NCBI GenBank assembly: GCA_025362235.1
Contig: JANYGZ010000055.1
Span: forward strand, 1-64,000
DNA: 64,000 bases
Origin: Ferruginibacter sp.
GTDB taxonomy: Bacteria; Bacteroidota; Bacteroidia; Chitinophagales; Chitinophagaceae
Reading direction: 5' to 3'
A program made the position numbers and the translations under genes. Every line of letters begins with the position of its first letter. The first letter of the stretch is position 1. The notes under the pieces are model-generated. The model saw only the letters and a list, made by a program, of their open reading frames with translations, was not told the origin of the DNA and did not search any database. Of this stretch, positions 44,106-52,998 are shown in pieces.

Positions 44106-44291
44106 TTAAGCATGTAAACTCGTTAAACTTCCCCAAATGCCAAACACTTTTAATAGCCAAATAACAACCACTATCACCACAACAGCATTCAGAATGTTTT
44201 TAATAGTGTTCTGCATAGGAATATACTTATTAATGAGCCATAGTACAACTCCTACTGCAATAAGAACAAGAACAATGTTTAAAATCGGCAT
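44106..44291 (-). CDS. Thivi_2564-type small membrane protein
   Basis: 61 residues with two hydrophobic helices: ILNIVLVLIAVGVVLWLI and ILNAVVVIVVVIWLLKVFGI, separated by NKYIPMQNTIK. The layout is that of the Thivi_2564 family of small inner-membrane proteins, function unknown. It may be the first gene of the minus-strand small-gene run ending at 42848. Confidence 0.75.
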   Translation of the reverse strand: MPILNIVLVLIAVGVVLWLINKYIPMQNTIKNILNAVVVIVVVIWLLKVFGIWGSLTSLHA

Positions 44292-44612
44292 AAATTTTTT
44301 TTAAGGTTAATATTAAAAGCTATTAATTTAAAATCATTAATCGTACCAACTCATTCTTTACAATTAGTACTATCAATATTAGGGACACCCCTATTAATAA
44401 GTTTATGGAAATAACATCTTTATAATAAAACCAAAATTAATTTTGTTGAAATTATTCCCCACTATTCCCCATATACCATATTTTTTAAAGCCCTTGACAT
44501 AGCACAAAAATGCTTTTTAGATTGCTACGCTATTTTTAATAATTAAAATATTTGTGGGCAGGTTTTTGGTAATAGTATCATACCGCATTCGTATTTATTA
44601 AAGATATAAATT
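44292..44612. promoter_or_regulatory. Divergent promoter region upstream of mlaEFD
   Basis: A 320-bp spacer between divergent units, with no ORF. On the plus strand TTG at 44494-44496, a 21-nt spacer and TAGATTG at 44518-44524 resemble a Bacteroidota promoter, about 90 bp before the mlaE start. No candidate stands out for the minus strand. Confidence 0.35.
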
Positions 44613-45383
44613 ATGCCAGTACAATTACCGTTTAACCAAACCTTGATTAAAGTAGCTGATCAGGCTTATTTTTTAAAATCCTTCTTTCGCAATATTTTCA
44701 AAAAAGGATTTGAGTGGGATGAGTTTTTCAGACAATTATATGTGATAGGTTACCGGTCGATAGGCATTGTGGCTTTGACCGGATTTATATTAGGAGTTGT
44801 GCTCACGCTGCAGTCTATCCCTTCTTTTAAAGCTTTTGGGGCAGAAGGATATATTCCGGGTATGGTATCGGTATCGGTTATACGCGAAATTGGCCCCGTG
44901 ATTATTGCATTAATATGCGCCGGAAAGATAGCATCTAGTATTGGTGCTGAACTGGGAAGTATGAGTGTAACCGAACAGATCGATGCTATGGAAGTATCAG
45001 GGGCCAACCCGGTGCAATTTTTAGTGGTTACACGAATTCTGGCCTGTACTATTATGATCCCGTTACTGACAGTATTTGCAGATGGCATGGCATTAGTTGG
45101 CAGTTATCTGGCTAATGCCGCCAGTAGTGGTATCTCACTTCATCTTTTTTTTTACAAAGCAACCAACATATTAGATTATGGTGATTTGTTACCGGCTTTT
45201 ATTAAAACTATTTTCTTTGGCTTTGCCATCGGCTTTATCGGTTGCTTTAAAGGCTTTTCAGCTAACGGAGGTACAGCAAGTGTAGGTACAGCAGCCAATT
45301 CAGCCGTTGTTACTGCTTCTGTATGGATAATTATTATTGACGCTATAATAGTGCAGGTAGGTAATTCTCTTTTATATTCATGA
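44613..45383 (+). CDS. mlaE: MlaE-type lipid ABC transporter permease
   Basis: A 256-residue permease with about five or six membrane helices. IGIVALTGFILGVVLTLQSI, FKAFGAEGYIPGMVSVSVIR and EIGPVIIALICAGKIASSIG with AELGSMSVTEQIDAMEVSGA are the MlaE signature. Together with MlaF and MlaD it moves phospholipids between inner and outer membrane. First gene of a three-gene operon with 6-nt gaps. Confidence 0.94.
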   Translation: MPVQLPFNQTLIKVADQAYFLKSFFRNIFKKGFEWDEFFRQLYVIGYRSIGIVALTGFILGVVLTLQSIPSFKAFGAEGYIPGMVSVSVIREIGPVIIALICAGKIASSIGAELGSMSVTEQIDAMEVSGANPVQFLVVTRILACTIMIPLLTVFADGMALVGSYLANAASSGISLHLFFYKATNILDYGDLLPAFIKTIFFGFAIGFIGCFKGFSANGGTASVGTAANSAVVTASVWIIIIDAIIVQVGNSLLYS

Positions 45384-45389
45384 TAATAT

Positions 45390-46124
45390 ATGGCAACAGA
45401 AAAAGTTATTGAAATAGAAGGATTAAAGAAAAGTTTTGGAGATAAGACAGTGCTTAACGGTATGTCACTCTTTGTAAATAAAGGGGAAAATTTAGTGATA
45501 TTAGGGAAATCCGGTACTGGTAAGTCTGTAACCATTAAATGTATTGCCGGATTGCTGACTCAGGATGAGGGCTCATTAAAAGTATTTGGTGAAGAGGTAA
45601 AAAATATGAACGAAGAGCAATTAAAAGCTCTTCGTAACAGGATTGGTTTTCTTTTTCAGAGTGCGGCGCTGTATGATTCTATGACAGTGAGGGAAAATCT
45701 TGCCTTTCCGTTAAAAAGAGTAGCCCATCTCAAAGACAAAGAACAAATAGAAGCTTTGTGCATAGAAGTGCTGGAGGCAGTTGGCCTGGAAGATGCTATT
45801 GATAAAATGCCGGCCGATTTAAGTGGTGGTATGCGTAAACGTATGGGGCTTGCCCGCACATTGATATTAAAGCCAGAAATAATATTATATGATGAACCTA
45901 CTACCGGTTTGGATACCATTACCTCCAGGGAAATAAGCAAACTTATTCTTGATATGCAGGAAAGATATCAAACCTCCGCCGTTATAATTACGCACGACAT
46001 GTCTTGTGCGAAAATTACCGCTGATAAGGTAATGGTAATGAATGAGGGCAAGTGTGTGGCTGAGGGAAATTATGAAGAACTCGAAAATTCAAGTGATCAG
46101 TTTATACAATCATTCTTTAAATAA
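45390..46124 (+). CDS. mlaF: MlaF-type lipid ABC transporter ATPase
   Basis: A 244-residue ABC ATPase. Walker A is GKSGTGKSVT (39-48), the Q-loop FLFQSAALYDSMTVREN, the signature LSGGMRKRMGLAR (about 145-157), Walker B IILYDEPTTGLD and the H-loop IITHDMS. LYDSMTV and the GGMRKR signature are characteristic of MlaF/Ttg2A rather than generic importers. It energises the MlaE permease. Confidence 0.95.
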   Translation: MATEKVIEIEGLKKSFGDKTVLNGMSLFVNKGENLVILGKSGTGKSVTIKCIAGLLTQDEGSLKVFGEEVKNMNEEQLKALRNRIGFLFQSAALYDSMTVRENLAFPLKRVAHLKDKEQIEALCIEVLEAVGLEDAIDKMPADLSGGMRKRMGLARTLILKPEIILYDEPTTGLDTITSREISKLILDMQERYQTSAVIITHDMSCAKITADKVMVMNEGKCVAEGNYEELENSSDQFIQSFFK

Positions 46125-46130
46125 TTAATT

Positions 46131-46883
46131 ATGAACATTTCCGCTGCACAAAAAACAAAGACCGGGCTATTTGTATTAGTAAGCCTGTTATTATTACTGG
46201 CCCTCATTTTTGTAATTACTAAACAAAAAAAATTGTATGCAGATACATTTTTAGTGAAGGTACAGTTTAAAAATATCGCTGGTACCAAGGAAGGGAATTT
46301 TGTACGTTTTGCAGGTATCAATATTGGTACGGTTGAAACAATACAGATTATTAATGACTCAACTGTTCAGCTGGAGTTGAATATTGAAAAAAATGTTCAG
46401 CCCTATATTAAATCGGATGCTGTTGCCAGCATTGGAAGCGATGGATTAATGGGTGATAAATTGATATTGATCAGTGCAGGAAATTCAGGTTCGGCGCCCG
46501 TTAAAAATGGTAGCGTATTGCAGGGCAATAACCCGCTCAATGTAGATAAGGTTTTAAATAACCTTGCAAAAGTTACAGACAATGCTATTGCAATTACTGA
46601 TGGACTAGCCATAATCGTAGCAAAAGTAAACAGCGGCAAAGGCAGTATCGGCCGGCTGCTGTCAGATGATAAATTAGCAGACAATATGGAAAAAACCATA
46701 CAAACAGCAAAAGTAACGGCTAGTAATATTTCAAAAACCGCTGCTACAGTAAATGAGAATATGGAGGCTGCTCAACACAGTTTTTTATTAAAAGGTTATT
46801 TTAAGAAAAAGGAAAAAAAGCGCATTCAAGATTCAATAGAAAATGCAAAAAATATTCAGGAACCTATTAAGAAACAAAAATAA
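46131..46883 (+). CDS. mlaD: MlaD-type MCE-domain protein
   Basis: A 250-residue protein with one N-terminal membrane helix (GLFVLVSLLLLLALIFVI, about 13-30) and a single MCE domain (about 38-118: VQFKNIAGTKEGNFVRFAGI, NIGTVETIQ, ASIGSDGLMGDKLILI). A helical C-terminal part follows (GKGSIGRLLSDDKLADNMEK). It forms the periplasmic lipid-binding ring of the transporter. No MlaB or MlaC gene is adjacent, which is normal for Bacteroidota. Confidence 0.93.
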   Translation: MNISAAQKTKTGLFVLVSLLLLLALIFVITKQKKLYADTFLVKVQFKNIAGTKEGNFVRFAGINIGTVETIQIINDSTVQLELNIEKNVQPYIKSDAVASIGSDGLMGDKLILISAGNSGSAPVKNGSVLQGNNPLNVDKVLNNLAKVTDNAIAITDGLAIIVAKVNSGKGSIGRLLSDDKLADNMEKTIQTAKVTASNISKTAATVNENMEAAQHSFLLKGYFKKKEKKRIQDSIENAKNIQEPIKKQK

Positions 46884-46966
46884 ATGATGTTATACAATAA
46901 TTCATTATTCATTGCCCAAATCGCATTTATTAAAATACCATAAGTCACCGGCGCATTGCTTAAACA

Positions 46967-47356
46967 TCATTTTTTGAGGGCAACCTTTTTTGCTGCCGTA
47001 TTTATTACTTTTACCAGGGTAGTTTTCTTTGAAGTAACCGATTTGCTAACTTTTGTGGAAGGTAAAGATTTTTTTACAGCTCTTGGTTTTGCAGATTTTT
47101 TTGTAACTGGCTCAAGTTGTTTTGCAGCCACTTTTTTCGTTGTGGTCTCTAACTTTTTTTTGGGTGCAGATTTTTTACTGGCAGTTATATTTTGTATAGT
47201 TGATTTTACTGATTCAATAACCTCATCCGCCTTTTCTACCAAACCATCTTTGTCTGCAATTAATCCTCCTGCAAGCTTTCCTATTTTTGCACCAATTTTA
47301 TAAAAGGCTGTTTTTTCCGAGGCTGATTTTTTTGTGGTAATTTTTTTTGTTGCCAT
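46967..47356 (-). CDS. Histone H1-like lysine/alanine-rich protein
   Basis: 129 residues: a short basic N-terminus, a helical segment (IGAKIGKLAGGLIADKDGLV, EKADEVIESVKSTIQNI, about 22-58) and a C-terminal tail rich in KK, KKS and TKK. Composition matches bacterial H1-like proteins that coat DNA. It is the second lysine-rich protein in 4 kb. No conserved catalytic motif. Confidence 0.7.
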   Translation of the reverse strand: MATKKITTKKSASEKTAFYKIGAKIGKLAGGLIADKDGLVEKADEVIESVKSTIQNITASKKSAPKKKLETTTKKVAAKQLEPVTKKSAKPRAVKKSLPSTKVSKSVTSKKTTLVKVINTAAKKVALKK

Positions 47357-47586
47357 GGCTGTAAGTTTTAGTAAATATATGTAAAAGAAAATTCGTAAGG
47401 AGGATTGTTTGTTTTTTAGTGGATAACAACTCCTAAGTCCACATAATAAATATACTGGACTTCATTATTATTAATATTGGCGCAACTTCCCTGCAATTTA
47501 CAAGTCGGTTCCCAACAGAATTGGTTCAAGCGTAAAAGGCGTCTTCACTCCTTAGATAGAAGATAATGACAATTGGTTGTAACTCC

Positions 47587-47751
47587 TTAATTTTTTATCC
47601 TGTTCCCAAATACTAATGAACAGATAAAAAGGATAACAAAAATGTAAAAGAAAATTTTAGCAATTGCTGCTGCGCCGACTGCAACTCCACCAAAACCTAA
47701 TATTCCGGCTATTATTGCAATAATCAAAAATATAACTGTGTACCGTAACAT
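47587..47751 (-). CDS. DUF1328 small membrane protein
   Basis: A 54-residue protein ([20 protein letters not shown], then [20 protein letters not shown]) with two membrane helices and the GFGGVA(x)GAAxIAKI core of the DUF1328/YtjA family. Members are widespread in stress regions of Gram-negatives; function unknown. Stop TAA at 47589-47587. Confidence 0.85.
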   Translation of the reverse strand: MLRYTVIFLIIAIIAGILGFGGVAVGAAAIAKIFFYIFVILFICSLVFGNRIKN

Positions 47752-48489
47752 AACGTTGAGTTTTAAAATGAAAATTTGTATTTATTAAACTTAATGGCTT
47801 AAAAGAGGCAAGTTCTGCTGGCTGGCCAGGCCTAATCACCGGTTTAATGAGAGTTAAAATACTAAACTAATTTCCAGTATCTCTCATAATCTTTATAGTA
47901 TTTCTGTTGTAGTTGCTATCATTGTTTTTTTATTAAATTGTAAATAATATTTTTGTGTTGTTTTTTCGATAACCTTAAAATTTTAATTTCCCTTCTTCTT
48001 CATCTACTAAATCTTTCCCTATTATCACTGATGCGGCCATCTTAAAAAGGTTGATTATCGGGTTGCCTTTCGTATCCCAAATTTTTTCCATCATTTAAAA
48101 TTTTAAGGTTAGAAGTTTGAATTTATTTGATTTCTTAATTTCAAAATCATGCCATTGATGCAATACATTTTGAAGGACAATATTATTAAATCAAAACGCT
48201 TAAAAATTATAATTTAATGAGCTATGAAACCTATTATACTGGGTTTATTTTTCACAAGTATTTCACTATTTAAAATCAGTGGAATTATGGGTAAAAAAAT
48301 ACTAAGCCCCACATTAATTTGAGGATAAAATTCTACAATTTACATAAAGACTTAAGTGTTTTTGCTTTGCAGATCAACTATACTCCATGAATTTGGCATA
48401 TACTTCTTCACAATTTTTGGTTTGGCTCAAATTTGGTAAAAAAGATTTTAAACAATTCTAATCTTTTACACAATTAAAATTTATTTTAA
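47752..48489. other. Long intergenic region, mostly empty
   Basis: Apart from the small ORF at 47975-48094 nothing codes. The remaining sequence is AT-rich leader for the DUF1328 gene (left) and the ferritin-like gene (right); a TTAAAATTTTAA palindrome occurs at 48095-48109. Confidence 0.4.
47975..48094 (-). CDS. Possible 39-residue protein
   Basis: ATG-ATG at 48094 opens a frame reading MMEKIWDTKGNPIINLFKMA, ASVIIGKDLVDEEEGKLKF. The mixed hydrophobic and charged make-up and acidic tail look protein-like and unlike the surrounding AT-rich spacer. No family recognised; no strong ribosome-binding site. Confidence 0.35.
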   Translation of the reverse strand: MMEKIWDTKGNPIINLFKMAASVIIGKDLVDEEEGKLKF

Positions 48490-49062
48490 ATGAAAAATGA
48501 AAAAAAAGCACCGCAAAAAACCAATGGCAAAATGCCTGCATCATCCAAAGGAAACGCACCTGAAGGATTGCATGAATTTTTTGTTGATGGCCTAAAAGAC
48601 ATTTACTGGGCAGAGAAAGCTTTAACAAAAGCTATCCCCAAAATGATTAAAAATGCTACCTCTACAGAGCTTGCTAACGCATTAACAAACCACCTTGAAG
48701 AAACCAAGGGACACGTAACAAGACTTGAACAAGTATTCAGCAGCGTTGATGAAAAACCTGTTGCAAAAAAATGTGATGCGATGGAAGGATTAATTAAAGA
48801 AGCAGGGGGCATCATAGAAGAAACAGAAAAGGGCTCTATGAGAGATGCAGGCATTATTGCAGCAGGACAAAAAGTAGAACATTATGAAATTGCTACTTAT
48901 GGTACATTGGCGGCTTATGCAGGTTTGCTGGGGCTTGATGAAGCACAACAGTTATTAGAAGAATCTTTAGCCGAAGAAAAGGCTGCCGATGAAAAGCTCA
49001 CCGAAGTTACTCCTGGTGCTGTAATGGCCTATGTGGGTAGTGAAGAAGAGCAACATGCGTAA
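48490..49062 (+). CDS. Ferritin-like DUF892 (YciE/YciF) protein
   Basis: A 190-residue protein: a polar N-terminal tail, then the four-helix DUF892 domain (LHEFFVDGLKDIYWAEKALT, HLEETKGHVTRLEQVF, AGQKVEHYEIATYGTLAAYA, EESLAEEKAADEKLTEV). The Glu/His residues in EKAL, EETKGH, EHYE and EEKAAD correspond to the di-iron ligands. YciF-type proteins are stress-induced. It lies 104 nt upstream of a catalase gene, consistent with peroxide defence. Confidence 0.92.
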   Translation: MKNEKKAPQKTNGKMPASSKGNAPEGLHEFFVDGLKDIYWAEKALTKAIPKMIKNATSTELANALTNHLEETKGHVTRLEQVFSSVDEKPVAKKCDAMEGLIKEAGGIIEETEKGSMRDAGIIAAGQKVEHYEIATYGTLAAYAGLLGLDEAQQLLEESLAEEKAADEKLTEVTPGAVMAYVGSEEEQHA

Positions 49063-49166
49063 TCGACAGAATAAGAATTTATCCAATACCCCGATGATTT
49101 AAAAATGTGTATGTTTTAAATCGTTGGGGTTTTAAAATGATTATTAAAAACAAACTCCTACTCATC

Positions 49167-51311
49167 ATGGCAAAGAAGCAAAAACCCATAGCTAATGAAA
49201 AGCTTACCGACCTTGAACAAAACCGAACTTCATCGGAGGGCCAATTTTTAACGACTAACCAGGGGTTAAAAATCAACGACAATAATAACTCCTTAAAAGC
49301 AGGCGAACGTGGCGCAACACTTTTAGAGGATTTTATTTTAAGAGAAAAAATTACCCACTTTGACCATGAACGGATACCTGAAAGAATTGTTCATGCAAGA
49401 GGCAGCGCAGCCCATGGAGTGTTTAAATTATATGAGCCAATGGCGAAATATACCAAAGCTGGTTTTTTAAATGACAATACAAAAGAAACCCCCGTGTTTG
49501 TAAGGTTTTCTACTGTGGCTGGCTCAAGAGGTTCTTCAGATTTAGCAAGAGATGTGAGAGGGTTTTCTGTTAAGTTTTATACGGATGAAGGTATCTACGA
49601 TTTGGTAGGAAATAATATGCCGGTCTTTTTTATACAGGATGCAATGAAATTTCCTGACTTGATACATGCTGTTAAACCAGAGCCTCATAACGAAATACCA
49701 CAAGCTGCAAGCGCCCATGATACTTTTTGGGATTTTATTTCTTTGATGCCCGAAAGTATGCACATGATTATGTGGGCCATGAGCGACCGGGCGCTGCCAC
49801 GAAGCCTGCGTATGATGGAAGGTTTTGGTGTACATACTTTTCGGCTTACCAACAATAAAAATAAAAGCTGCTTTGTAAAATTTCATTGGAAACCTTTACT
49901 GGGTGTTCATTCGGTTTGTTGGGATGAAGCACAAAAAATTTCCGGTAAAGACCCTGACTTTCACCGCCGTGATTTATGGGAGGCAATAGAATCCGGAAAT
50001 TTTCCGGAATGGGAATTAGGCTTTCAAATTATTCCTGAAGAAGATGAACATAAATATCCATTTGATTTACTAGACCCAACTAAATTAATTCCCGAAGAAA
50101 TAGTACCTGTAATGAGAGTGGGGAAAATGACATTGAATAGAAATCCTTCCAACTTTTTTGCAGAAACAGAACAGGTGGCTTTTCATCCGGGGCATTTGGT
50201 ACCAGGTATTGATTTTAGCAACGACCCATTATTGCAAGGCCGGTTATTTTCTTATACCGACACACAACTATCAAGGTTGGGCAGCCCTAACTTTCATGAA
50301 ATTCCTATCAACCGTTCCATTTCCCCCATTAATAATAATCAACGGGATGGCCACATGCGCCAAACAATTAATGTAGATAAAACAAGTTATCATCCCAACT
50401 CCATTTCTGGCGGGTGCCCTTTTCAGGCAAAGGCAGCAGAAGGTGGCTTTACCAGTTATGCAGAAAGAATAGATGCGGTAAAAGTACGCAACAGGAGCAA
50501 AAGCTTTTTCGACCATTTTAGCCAGGCAACACTGTTCTTTAACAGCCAATCTCCGGCAGAACAAAAACACATTGTAGATGCTTTAACCTTTGAATTAGGA
50601 AAGGTAGAAAGGGGCTATATAAGAGAAAGGGTTTTGGGGATGCTGACACAGATAGATAAAAATTTGGTAACCCAGGTTGCAGATGGTTTGGGTTTACCTG
50701 TTCCTAAAGGCCCGCAGACGCCAATGAATTTTGGTGTGCCTGCAGATGCAAATGAAAAAGATTATGAGCCGGTAAAAACAAAACCGGTGATAGACAAATC
50801 ACCTGCATTGAGCATGAAAGATACCATAAAAAATTCCATCAAAACAAGAAAAATTGCCTTTCTGATTGGTAAGGGTGTGGATGATAATTCTGTTGCTAAA
50901 ATGAAAACGGCTTTAGAAAAAGAAGGAGCAACAGTTAAATTAATAGCACCAAAATTAGGTGCCGTAAAAACAGCAAAGGAACAACAGCTTACTGTTGGTG
51001 GAAGTTTTTTAACGGACGCATCTGTTTGCTACGATGCTGTTTTTATACCAGCAGGAAAACACTGTAAGGCTTTGGCGCAGGAGCCAGATGCTATCCATTT
51101 TATCAATGAAGCTTTCAGGCATTGTAAGGCAATTGCAGCCGACGGAGAAGCTGTAGATTTATTGCAATACACTTATGTAAATCCCAATGGACAGCATGAG
51201 AAAGTTATTGCCGAAGGTGTACTATTAAATAAACAACCCCGTGATTTTATAAATGCTATTGCTAAGCACCGTTTCTGGGAAAGGGAACTGGCTAGAAAAG
51301 TGCCTGCCTGA
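49167..51311 (+). CDS. katE: Large-subunit (HPII-type) catalase
   Basis: Start set at 49167 (MAKKQKPIANEKLTDLEQNR), 714 residues; the longer frame from 49107 adds 20 hydrophobic residues without family support. The heme pocket has the catalytic His in ERIVHARGSAAHGVF (about 76), Asn in FYTDEGIYDLVGNNMPVFFI and the proximal Tyr in GRLFSYTDTQLSRLG (about 363). The C-terminal 140 residues form the DJ-1/PfpI-like domain of large catalases (KIAFLIGKGVDDNSVAKMKT). It breaks down hydrogen peroxide in the cytoplasm. Confidence 0.95.
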   Translation: MAKKQKPIANEKLTDLEQNRTSSEGQFLTTNQGLKINDNNNSLKAGERGATLLEDFILREKITHFDHERIPERIVHARGSAAHGVFKLYEPMAKYTKAGFLNDNTKETPVFVRFSTVAGSRGSSDLARDVRGFSVKFYTDEGIYDLVGNNMPVFFIQDAMKFPDLIHAVKPEPHNEIPQAASAHDTFWDFISLMPESMHMIMWAMSDRALPRSLRMMEGFGVHTFRLTNNKNKSCFVKFHWKPLLGVHSVCWDEAQKISGKDPDFHRRDLWEAIESGNFPEWELGFQIIPEEDEHKYPFDLLDPTKLIPEEIVPVMRVGKMTLNRNPSNFFAETEQVAFHPGHLVPGIDFSNDPLLQGRLFSYTDTQLSRLGSPNFHEIPINRSISPINNNQRDGHMRQTINVDKTSYHPNSISGGCPFQAKAAEGGFTSYAERIDAVKVRNRSKSFFDHFSQATLFFNSQSPAEQKHIVDALTFELGKVERGYIRERVLGMLTQIDKNLVTQVADGLGLPVPKGPQTPMNFGVPADANEKDYEPVKTKPVIDKSPALSMKDTIKNSIKTRKIAFLIGKGVDDNSVAKMKTALEKEGATVKLIAPKLGAVKTAKEQQLTVGGSFLTDASVCYDAVFIPAGKHCKALAQEPDAIHFINEAFRHCKAIAADGEAVDLLQYTYVNPNGQHEKVIAEGVLLNKQPRDFINAIAKHRFWERELARKVPA

Positions 51312-51385
51312 TGAATCATACATGGCTTGCAGAAATGGCATTAATCTTGAATTAAAAATAAAATTCAAACCAAAAAGTAATCATC

Positions 51386-51566
51386 ATGAAAAAATATTCT
51401 TACAATTATCTGTTTTTTTATATTGTTGTTGTCCGGTTTGCTTTCCGGTTGCCAGGCCATTGGAAGTATTTTTAAAGCAGGAGTATGGAGCGGCGTTTTA
51501 CTGGTAGTTATTGTGGTGGGTGTTATAATATTTATTTTTTCACGAGGGAAAAAAAGTAACATGTAA
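51386..51566 (+). pseudogene. Small lipoprotein gene with a +1 frameshift in an A6 run
   Basis: From ATG 51386 the frame changes after the A6 run. Removing one A gives a 59-residue product: a lipoprotein signal (MKNILTIICFFILLLSGLLS, then GCQAIGS), a short linker and a membrane helix (GVLLVVIVVGVIIFIFS) ending in RGKKSNM. Small lipoproteins of this 'CxAIGxIFKAGVW' type recur in Bacteroidota stress loci; no function known. As written, the ATG frame ends after 29 residues. Confidence 0.5.
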
Positions 51567-51575
51567 TTTAAACGG

Positions 51576-51606
51576 AGGGCAAGCAATAATGTTTGCCCTT
51601 TCTAAT
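51576..51606 (+). terminator. Intrinsic terminator after the small lipoprotein gene
   Basis: AGGGCAA (51576-51582) pairs with TTGCCCT (51593-51599), loop about 10 nt, followed by TTCTAATTTTTT. It closes the catalase-lipoprotein unit. Confidence 0.7.
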
Positions 51607-51980
51607 TTTTTCATTCGAGAACTTTTCTTGCAAAATAAGAAATTCTTGTCATTTTTATCGCTGATAATGCATACAGATGTAATATTTACTTAGGTGCTTA
51701 TTTGCAAACGGGTTTTAATCACAATTCCGGGTAACAAAAGATTTACTTTTCCAATTTGTGATATACTATTGTTACTGTAATAGATTTAAAAAGTGCATAA
51801 ATATAACTTAATGCTATTCGAAGAAATAAAGAGAAGCAGCTATTTTGAAACTGAAGGTATAATGGGATTATTTTAATTTGTATTTATTGAAAATGTAATT
51901 GATTTCGGAAAGAGATAAACTAGCCTAACCCTTGATCGTAATTTTTTGCATGGCTTTTAGGTAATTTTTAATCAGTCATT
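51607..51980. other. Intergenic, no gene seen
   Basis: AT-rich stretch between the catalase unit and the convergent App1-like gene. Only a 21-codon ORF (51811-51876) is present, which I take as chance. Confidence 0.4.
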
Positions 51981-52967
51981 TTATAACACATCATTTTCCA
52001 CCGTTATCAAACCAATTGCCCGGGAATGCGAAATGGCTTCCCCACTATGCGTAAACTGCAATACTGCAATATTACGGGCTTCAATTTTTTTGAGTACGGC
52101 TGCGGTGGCTGCTTCGTTGGTCTTGGCCACGTTACGGATATAAACAGCGGCAATACGATCGCTGTATTTTTCGGTGAGTCTTTCATAAATAAAAGGATCG
52201 CTTTGCGAGTTATCGCCAAACAATACAAAACGCTGTTGGGGAAAATGCACAAACAATCGTAGGATCCTCAACAGTTTTCCTTCATGCTTCGTTTTGCCTG
52301 TTTTAAACAACTGGTACCATTTTTTAATCTGGTTTAACAGGAACGAGCCTTGTGGTAATTTATTGAGGGTGAAAACTGCGACGAGATAATCATAAAGGTT
52401 AAATTCACTGCTGGAAACATAAAAGAAAGGATTCGGTTGTTCACTTACGGTATTCGACAGCGCCAGCAACTGGTAATGTTTTACAACATCTTCAAACACC
52501 CTTCTTTGTGCAGGAGATTTAAACAACAGTTCTTTCATGCGCTTAATACTGGTAGCCGAATGAGATATCATCACCGTGTCATCAATATCAGAAATAAATG
52601 CGTATTGCGTAAGAAAGGGTACCACAATTTCGCCGTACGTTTCAGAGCCTATGCCTGGGTCTCCCAGGGTTACGGGCAATTTGTGAATGCCGGCGGCCGT
52701 ATTTTCAGCTGCCTGCCATTCCAATAAAAAAAAACCGTCATCCTCTGATACGGCTTCAATGGTTTGTCCCTGCCATGTTGTTTTAACTTTTTGTTTACCC
52801 ACAGGCTTAACAATAAAAAGATTTAGGAGATGCAAGAGATTACTCAAGGCGCCACGGCTATTTTCATGAACTGGCTTTAAAGGTTTTTCTAAAACATGTC
52901 CGAACAGAACCATATCGTGAGTATGTCCATATCCTTGGTATAATTTTAGTACTGTGTGTTTAGCCAT
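51981..52967 (-). CDS. App1-type phosphatidate phosphatase (DUF2183)
   Basis: A 328-residue protein. The HAD-like catalytic motif DxDxT is AFISDIDDTVMISHS (about 143-157); LALSNTVSEQPNPFFYVSSS, LRLFVHFPQQRFVLFGDNSQ and SDPFIYERL are the other App1 landmarks. Yeast App1 dephosphorylates phosphatidate to diacylglycerol. The opposite reaction is that of the divergent lipid kinase whose start is 31 nt away. Confidence 0.9.
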   Translation of the reverse strand: MAKHTVLKLYQGYGHTHDMVLFGHVLEKPLKPVHENSRGALSNLLHLLNLFIVKPVGKQKVKTTWQGQTIEAVSEDDGFFLLEWQAAENTAAGIHKLPVTLGDPGIGSETYGEIVVPFLTQYAFISDIDDTVMISHSATSIKRMKELLFKSPAQRRVFEDVVKHYQLLALSNTVSEQPNPFFYVSSSEFNLYDYLVAVFTLNKLPQGSFLLNQIKKWYQLFKTGKTKHEGKLLRILRLFVHFPQQRFVLFGDNSQSDPFIYERLTEKYSDRIAAVYIRNVAKTNEAATAAVLKKIEARNIAVLQFTHSGEAISHSRAIGLITVENDVL

Positions 52968-52998
52968 AAATGAATCTTATTTTAAATAAAAACAACCT

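Noticed and set aside
49107-49166. Upstream start for the catalase
   Set aside because: Adds 20 residues that break the family N-terminus; no ribosome-binding site seen.
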